From: JAEUIG01 sp046349775
Lineage (GTDB): Bacteria > Planctomycetota > Planctomycetia > Planctomycetales > Planctomycetaceae
Reading direction: 5' to 3'
Length of the DNA: 34,276 bases
Assembly: GCA_046349775.1 (NCBI GenBank)
Contig: JAXMBS010000059.1
Location: 1-34,276, forward strand
Under the pieces are notes generated by a model. That model made no database searches and was not told where the DNA came from. It worked only from the letters and a program-made list of their open reading frames with translations. Position 1 is the first letter of the stretch. Every line of letters starts with the position of its first letter. This document shows, piece by piece, positions 29,531 to 34,276 of the stretch. The position numbers were made by a program, and so were the translations under genes.

Positions 29531-29534
29531 CGCC

Positions 29535-30475
29535 GTGACCGAGCCAGTTGTCTACCTCAGCGGCCGGACCGTTCCCGCCTCCCAGGCCCATCTCGCCATC
29601 TATGACGGCGGGATCGTGCTTGGGGCGACCGTCACCGAGATGACGCGGGACGTTTCCCAGCGGAAGCTGTTCCGGCCTAGCGATCACATTGACCGGCTGT
29701 ACCGTTCGCTGAAGTACGTCCGCTTTGACATTGGGCTGAGTAAAGCGGAGATGACGCAGATTTCTGAAGACGTCGTCGTTGCTCGCAACGCGAAGCTGCT
29801 GGGGGGATCACGAAGAGCTGGGGCTGATTCACTTCGTCACGCCGGGCGAATACAAGACGTACGCCGGCTCGGCCGGGGGCGGGGCCCAATCGAAGCCGAC
29901 GGTGTGCGTGCACACGTTTCCGCTGCCGTTCGAGCTGTGGGCGAAGCGGATGCAGCAGGGGGTGCGGGTCTTCACGCCGTCGATCCGCCACGTGCCGCCG
30001 CAGTGCTACGACCCGAAGATCAAGTATCGCAGCCGGATACCCACTACCTGGCCGATCAGAGCGCGCGGGCGGGCGATCCGGAAGCGATCGCGCTGCTGCT
30101 CGATCTCGACGGGAACGTGACGGAGACCAGCGCGAACTTTCTGATCGTGGAGCGTGGGACGATCGTCTCACCGACGCTGCGGAACACGCTGCCGGGGTGA
30201 GCTGCCCGACGGTGATGGAGCTGGCGGGCCGATCTGGGGATTCCGTTCGTCGAGCGTGACTTCTCCAGGTCTACAACGTGATGAACGCGGAGGAAGCGTT
30301 CCTCTCCAGCACGCCGTTCTGCGTCATGCCGGTGAGCCACATCACCGCGCAGCGATCGGCATGGGCGGCCGGGGCCGATCGTGAAGCGGCTGCCGAGCGC
30401 GTGGAGCGATCGCGTGGGAGGACATCGAAGCAGATCGCAGAGGGAGCAGCGGTGCCGCACGGCGCGCACAAATGC
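29535..30475 (+). CDS. Class IV aminotransferase (branched-chain/D-amino acid type), frameshifted
   Basis: A PLP enzyme of about 295 residues once frames are joined. The start GTG reads TEPVVYLSGRTVPASQAHL, then YDGGIVLGATVTEMTR and SLKYVRFDIGL. A shift near 29805 gives HEELGLIHFVTPGEYKTYAG and PKIKYRS, with the likely PLP Lys. Another near 30045 gives LADQSARAGDPEAIALLLD and GNVTETSANFLIVERGTIVSP. Shifts near 30195-30370 lead through VMNAEEAFLSSTPFCVMPVSHI to the C-terminus, whose exact stop I cannot fix. These pieces match fold-type IV (BCAT, DAAT, ADCL). As sequenced it is broken in five or more places. It is convergent with the amidohydrolase/aminotransferase fusion. Confidence 0.7.
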
Positions 30476-30503
30476 AAATGCACCGTCTCGCCGCTTCCGG
30501 TCA

Positions 30504-30531
30504 ATCGACCATCCGCCATCGACCATCCGCT
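30504..30531. repeat. Heptamer-period array at the 3' end of the fusion gene
   Basis: Four units ATCGACC, ATCCGCC, ATCGACC, ATCCGCT, ending two bases before the stop codon of the minus-strand fusion gene at 30534. Confidence 0.8.
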
Positions 30532-30533
30532 AT

Positions 30534-32906
30534 TCACGTCAGTCGCAAATCCGGCGTGCTTGACCTGGCCGCCGATGCGGTGCTCAATGTCGTCGCTGGA
30601 TGGCATCGGCGAGCTGGCGAAGACCGGCTCTGCCGCCGCGAGGAAGGCGGTCGACCTGCCGCGTCTTCGTGTGCCAATGTAGGGTAGAACCCGCTGCCGG
30701 CGAGGAATCCGCGATTGAGCATGCGGACCGTCAGCAACGTGACGATGCCGCTGCTCTGCGGGTGGTCGAAGCCGATTGTGTTTGTCGCCGGCAGGCCGCC
30801 GAGTTTGAGTGGGACGCCGGATTCTTTCGCGATGGCGGCCATGCCCTGGCGGAACTGCTCGCCGGTCTTGCGTGCGTGCCGCGACACCCACGGATGTTTC
30901 AGCACGTCGAGCGTGGCGAGGGCGGCGGGGCCGATGCCGTCGGTCCAGTAGGTGCTAGAGATGAAGGAGCCCGGCGCGGCCTGCATCGTCGCTCTTGCCG
31001 ATCACAGCCGCGATGGGGTGACCGTTGCCCATCGCCTTGGCGAACACCGCGACGTCGGGCGTGACGCCGTACATCAGGCGTCGCCCGGATGGAGGCGGAA
31101 GCCGGTGGTGACTTCGTCGATCACGAGTTTTCGGCCGCTTTTGTCGCAGAGGGAACGGACACCTTCGAGGAAACCGGGCACGGGATCGACGTTGCGGGTC
31201 GGTTCCATGATGACGGCCGCGAGGCGGTCGCCGGTTTCGGCCGCGATGGCCTGGAGTTCCTCGTTGTTGTAGGCGAAGGGGAGGGCGGTGCCGCGGAGGC
31301 CGCGGACCCCCTGCTCGGGCTGAGGCCGGGGAGGAGGTGGCCGTCGAGCCGCAGAGTCGGCGTTCAGGTTGGCCGACAGGTACCAGTCGGACCAGCCGTG
31401 GTAGCCGCAGAAGGCGATGACGTCGCGACCGGTGGCGCGGACAATGCGGCTGGCGACCAGGTCTCGCCGCCGCCAGGCGAACCGCACGTTTTCCGCCCAG
31501 GGATGGAGCCGCGATCAATTGCTTCGCGAGTGCGACTTCGTCCGGCGAGTTGAGATCGCACATGAAGCGCCGAGCGTGACGCGGCGGATCACGGCGTCAG
31601 TCACACCGGGATGGGCGTAGCCGAGCAGGTTGGGCGCCCACACCGTTGTGCGTGAAGTCGAGATAGTGGCGGCCGTCGAGAACATAAATCCCTCGCAGCC
31701 GTGCGCTTCGGCGAAATAGGCTGGCCACTGCTGCGGCGCGAACTGTTCCGGCTGCTTGCTGAGGAGTTGCACGCCGCCGGGAATCAGCTTGCGGCCTTCC
31801 TCGTAGAGCTGTTGACCACGGCCAGCGCGCAGCGGACGTGAGTCGTCCGGTGCGCGGCGCGGGATGTCGTCGAGGAGCTGGCGGATGTTGCGGCCGAAGA
31901 TGTTTTCAACTTCGGCGTCACGCAGAGCAAACGTGCGGCAGGCCTGCTGCAGCGCGAGCAGTGACTGGATGCCGACCTTGGTGGGAGAACCAAGCGTCCA
32001 CTTCGAGAAGTCGACCTCCGTTTCGTACAGCCACCAGAAGCCGTCGCCGAGGCTCATGGCGTGGCCGCGCATTTCGGACACCGGGAAGTCGGTCCCGAAC
32101 AGGAGCCGCGTCGAGCCGAAAGTTCGGAGGACCGCTTCGACAGCCGTCGCTTCGCACACGGCCGAATTGTCGAACCAGACGTTCTCCAGACCGCGCAGCG
32201 AATGAATTCCCTCGACCGTATGAGCGCCGCAGAAGCCGCGCGAGGCGTGCGCCAGCACCAGCCGCGCACCGGGATAGCGGATGCAGTGCTCGCGCAGGTA
32301 CGTCTGGTTGCGCTCGTCGGCCAGGGCGCGGTCCAGCACGATGTGCAGCATGATCAAGAGGCCGTACCTGTTCGCCAGCTCCCACAGCCAGTCGGGCAGG
32401 AACTCCTCGGAGTCGGCGTGGAATGTGTGTTCGCGTTTCGCATAGACGTGATACACCTTGAACCCGACCCACTTTTCCCGCAGGACCTGTGCCTCGACGG
32501 CTGCCGGATCGTCGTCCGGCCGGACCAGCATCAGTCCCCGCGACGTCGGGGCTGTCTTGAGGTCGTCGAACAGAAACTGATTGACGTCCCGCATGACGCA
32601 GGTCTTCACGGGGAACGGGAAGAACACTCCGCCGCTGGGACAACGGTCACCCATCCAGGCGGATGTGCGTTCGACGTAAGTCGCATAGCCGATCTCGGGG
32701 GCGCCGTAGAAGGAATCGCGGGTGCTGCCCGGCACGAGATGGCGGAGGTCGTACAGGTGCGCGTGCGCGTCGTAGGCCCCGGGCGGCATCCAGCTCCGCA
32801 GCTTACGGTCGAAGAGCTCGCAGTCGGCGTCGTCGGTACGGTACATCGGCGAGCCGAGATCGGCGCCGGAGTTGACCTTCACGGTTCCCGTATTTGCGTG
32901 CGACAT
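30534..32906 (-). CDS. Amidohydrolase-class III aminotransferase fusion (frameshifted in second half)
   Basis: About 790 residues. The N-terminal third (32906 to about 31830) is an amidohydrolase-2-type TIM barrel: AYDAHAHLYDL (metal HxH near 48-50), MLHIVLDRALADERN, GARLVLAHASRGFCG and LLFGTDFPVSEM. It runs without a stop into an aminotransferase class III fold: LYEEGRKLIPGGVQLLSKQ, then GYAHPGVTDAVIRRV, CGYHGWSDWYLSANLN, VIMEPTRNVDP, KLVIDEVTTGFR and the PLP-Lys segment VAVFAKAMGNGHPIAAVIG, then SSTYWTDGIGPAAL. This resembles glutamate-1-semialdehyde aminomutase-like enzymes. Ten or more single-base shifts lie between 30590 and 31690. ATG 32906 is fixed by GAGGAG seven bases upstream. Products and order of the two reactions are unknown. 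Confidence 0.78.
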
Positions 32907-32918
32907 CAATTCTCTCCT

Positions 32919-32969
32919 CGTTCCCAAAGTCCTGTTTGGGAACGCACTGTCACGAAGCTCCTGCTTCGT
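32919..32969. repeat. Tandem hairpins upstream of the fusion gene (REP-like)
   Basis: CGTTCCCAAA (32919-32928) pairs perfectly with TTTGGGAACG (32935-32944). Next, ACGAAGC (32952-32958) pairs with GCTTCGT (32963-32969). Both lie immediately upstream of the ribosome site GAGGAG of the fusion gene (minus strand). Palindromic elements of this CGTTCCC type are known to be dispersed in many genomes. Confidence 0.7.
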
Positions 32970-33121
32970 CGAAGGACGCGAAGCAGGGATGGTCTCGATC
33001 TATCTGGCAACTATCCCGCGATGTCGGGCTGGATGCAAATGCACCGGGTAACAACAGCGATTCGCAGATAGAGTGCGTCGAAGACCGCGCATCGCCGCCG
33101 CCGCTAGACCCCTCACCCTGG

Positions 33122-33177
33122 CCCTCTCCCCCGACTCTCACCCTGGACGAGTTCATCACGTTTCACGGGGGAGAGGG
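33122..33177. repeat. Long-armed inverted repeat with polypyrimidine arms
   Basis: CCCTCTCCCCCG (33122-33133) and CGGGGGAGAGGG (33166-33177) are perfect complements around a 32-base middle. A shorter relative is at 28566-28582. It lies between the fusion gene and the YgfZ-like gene. Confidence 0.6.
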
Positions 33178-33201
33178 GGATGAGTCTGCAGCAGCGAGCG
33201 C

Positions 33202-34215
33202 TCAAGAGAGAATCGGAGCAGCATACACCTCGCCGCCCATGAGCTCGCCAGCGGAGGTTCGCGCCTGGACGCGCGTCCCCGGCGCGTTCGCCGCTGTCTT
33301 CAGCATTGCGAGGGCGATCGTGCAATTCGTGAGCGGATGGACCGCGACGGACGAAATCTTTCCAACTTCTTGGGAGCCGGCGGCATCAAGGACGACCGTC
33401 CCAGCTGCAATCTCTCCCGGCAACTCGAACCGGATCCCCCGCAGTTCGCGGTTCGTGTGTCCCAGTGCGTCCAGGCGTGCAATCGGTTCCTGACCGAGAT
33501 AGCAGCCTTTGGTGAAACTGATGGCCTGGGCTGTCCGCCCGGCTTCCTGGGCGAGGTGCTCTTCGGTGATGTCCACGCCGTATCGCGGCCAGACGGCTTC
33601 GATACGGAGAACATCCAGCACATCATGATCAGAGATGTCGATTCTCTCCGAATGCAGGCGGTTCACCGTGTCGCTTTTTGCAGCCGACTCGACAGACATG
33701 AGGAATCCCGACGCGGTCGACAACGGCACGCGGCGCAACCCGAAACCAACGTGGACCGTCATGCCGCAGCGCCCGCACAGCGGTGGTTGGGAAGCGACGA
33801 ATCCCAGCGCAGTCGCCACGGCCTCCAGCGCACGATTGCCAGTCATCAGGAACTGACTGAACTGCGACGTGCGGTCGTGCAGCTGCACATCCTCGGTGAT
33901 GATGTACCGATCCAGATGCTGCAGCAGCGGCGATTGAGTTCCGGAATCACTGTCGATCCAGAGTGAACTCTCTTCGGCGAAGACCAGCATGTGGCCGAGA
34001 ATCCGCCCCTTCACGTTGGTCAGGAACGCTTCGCAACCCGCGCCTGGCGGCAGCTGCTTGATGTCGTTCGTGCAGAAGTTATGCAGAAACGTCGCGCGGT
34101 CGCGGCCGGTGACTTCGATCAGGGCGCGGTCGGAGACGTCGAACAGTGCGGCGCCTGCGGTGGCCGCGCGGTACTGGTTAGCCAGCGTCACGTTCACGTG
34201 CAATTCAAGACCCAA
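33202..34215 (-). CDS. ygfZ: YgfZ/GcvT-like folate-binding protein
   Basis: A 337-residue protein of the aminomethyltransferase-related YgfZ family, which binds tetrahydrofolate and helps maintain iron-sulfur enzymes. The diagnostic motif KGCYLGQE is at 236-243. The N-terminal part shows ALFDVSDRALIEVTGRDRATFLHNFCTNDI and NVKGRILGHMLVF. The C-terminal beta-barrel (about 250-337) is present. The start is TTG at 34215 with no clear ribosome site; a GTG at 34200 is possible. Clean frame throughout. Not operonic with the fusion gene in any obvious way, although both read leftward with a 295-base repeat-rich gap. Confidence 0.85.
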   Translation of the reverse strand: MGLELHVNVTLANQYRAATAGAALFDVSDRALIEVTGRDRATFLHNFCTNDIKQLPPGAGCEAFLTNVKGRILGHMLVFAEESSLWIDSDSGTQSPLLQHLDRYIITEDVQLHDRTSQFSQFLMTGNRALEAVATALGFVASQPPLCGRCGMTVHVGFGLRRVPLSTASGFLMSVESAAKSDTVNRLHSERIDISDHDVLDVLRIEAVWPRYGVDITEEHLAQEAGRTAQAISFTKGCYLGQEPIARLDALGHTNRELRGIRFELPGEIAAGTVVLDAAGSQEVGKISSVAVHPLTNCTIALAMLKTAANAPGTRVQARTSAGELMGGEVYAAPILS

Positions 34216-34229
34216 TCGAGCTCGAAATT

Positions 34230-34257
34230 GGTTTATCGTTGATGGTTTATGGTTGAT
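34230..34257. repeat. Heptamer-period array upstream of the ygfZ-like gene
   Basis: Four units GGTTTAT, CGTTGAT, GGTTTAT, GGTTGAT, 14 bases upstream of the TTG start (minus strand). Confidence 0.8.
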
Positions 34258-34276
34258 CGAATCGCAGCAAAAGGCC

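Noticed and set aside
29118..30200. Single 360-codon frame joining PhyH and aminotransferase IV parts as a fusion protein
   Set aside because: The frame links them only by chance after frameshifts; each side matches a separate family, and a heptamer array and a GTG start lie between them.

Overview
The window looks like a piece of a planctomycete (Planctomycetota) chromosome. It is GC-rich. It carries a 23S-5S rRNA cluster with tRNA-Ile and tRNA-Ala in front but no 16S gene next to it. It also has a Ser/Thr kinase with WD40 repeats, an FHA-linked kinase-like protein, a fused alpha/beta 2-oxoacid dehydrogenase E1, an ECF sigma factor paired with a membrane protein, and many lineage-type hypothetical proteins. 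No phage, transposase or CRISPR array was seen. The phylum assignment is inference from gene content, not a tree.

Layout. 1-2.2 kb: two membrane HD-GYP-type proteins in tandem, the first with intact motifs and the second with a degenerate domain. 2.3-6.2 kb: candidate promoter, tRNA-Ile(GAU), tRNA-Ala(UGC), boxA-like leader, 23S rRNA with a flanking processing helix, 5S rRNA and a strong terminator. 6.3-7.7 kb: erythromycin-esterase-family protein. 7.8-10.1 kb (minus): a 4-TM protein and its ECF sigma factor, then two conserved hypothetical proteins. 10.1-10.7 kb: no convincing gene. 10.7-16.6 kb (minus): RlmI-type methyltransferase (one frameshift), response regulator, HEPN/zinc-ribbon membrane protein, endonuclease/exonuclease/phosphatase-family protein and a Ycf46-like AAA+ ATPase. 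16.8-23.6 kb (minus): small membrane proteins, disrupted E2 and E1 of a 2-oxoacid dehydrogenase, a sugar-isomerase-like protein and a large polytopic membrane protein. 23.9-28.5 kb (plus): WD40 kinase and FHA-(pseudo)kinase. 28.7-30.5 kb (plus): PhyH-type dioxygenase and class IV aminotransferase. 30.5-32.9 kb (minus): an amidohydrolase/class III aminotransferase fusion. 33.2-34.2 kb (minus): YgfZ/GcvT-like folate-binding protein.

Two genome-scale signals stand out. First, at least nine spots, nearly all between genes, hold short degenerate tandem arrays with a strict 7-base period. Most fit a loose consensus RGNNNTC, or its complement, although the exact heptamer differs from site to site. 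One array exactly fills the E1-E2 gap, and another forms an inverted pair between the two tRNAs. Second, from about 17 kb to 31.7 kb many otherwise well-conserved genes are broken by single-base frameshifts (at least 25 in total), while 1-10 kb and 32-34 kb are clean. Sequencing or assembly error is the simplest explanation, but the E2 gene also lacks about 90 residues of its catalytic domain, which a base-call error alone cannot explain.

Functionally the window mixes housekeeping genes (rRNA, RlmI, YgfZ), signalling genes (HD-GYP pair, REC protein, kinases, ECF sigma) and a small metabolic group (E1/E2, isomerase, PhyH, two aminotransferases, amidohydrolase) whose substrates cannot be read from sequence.
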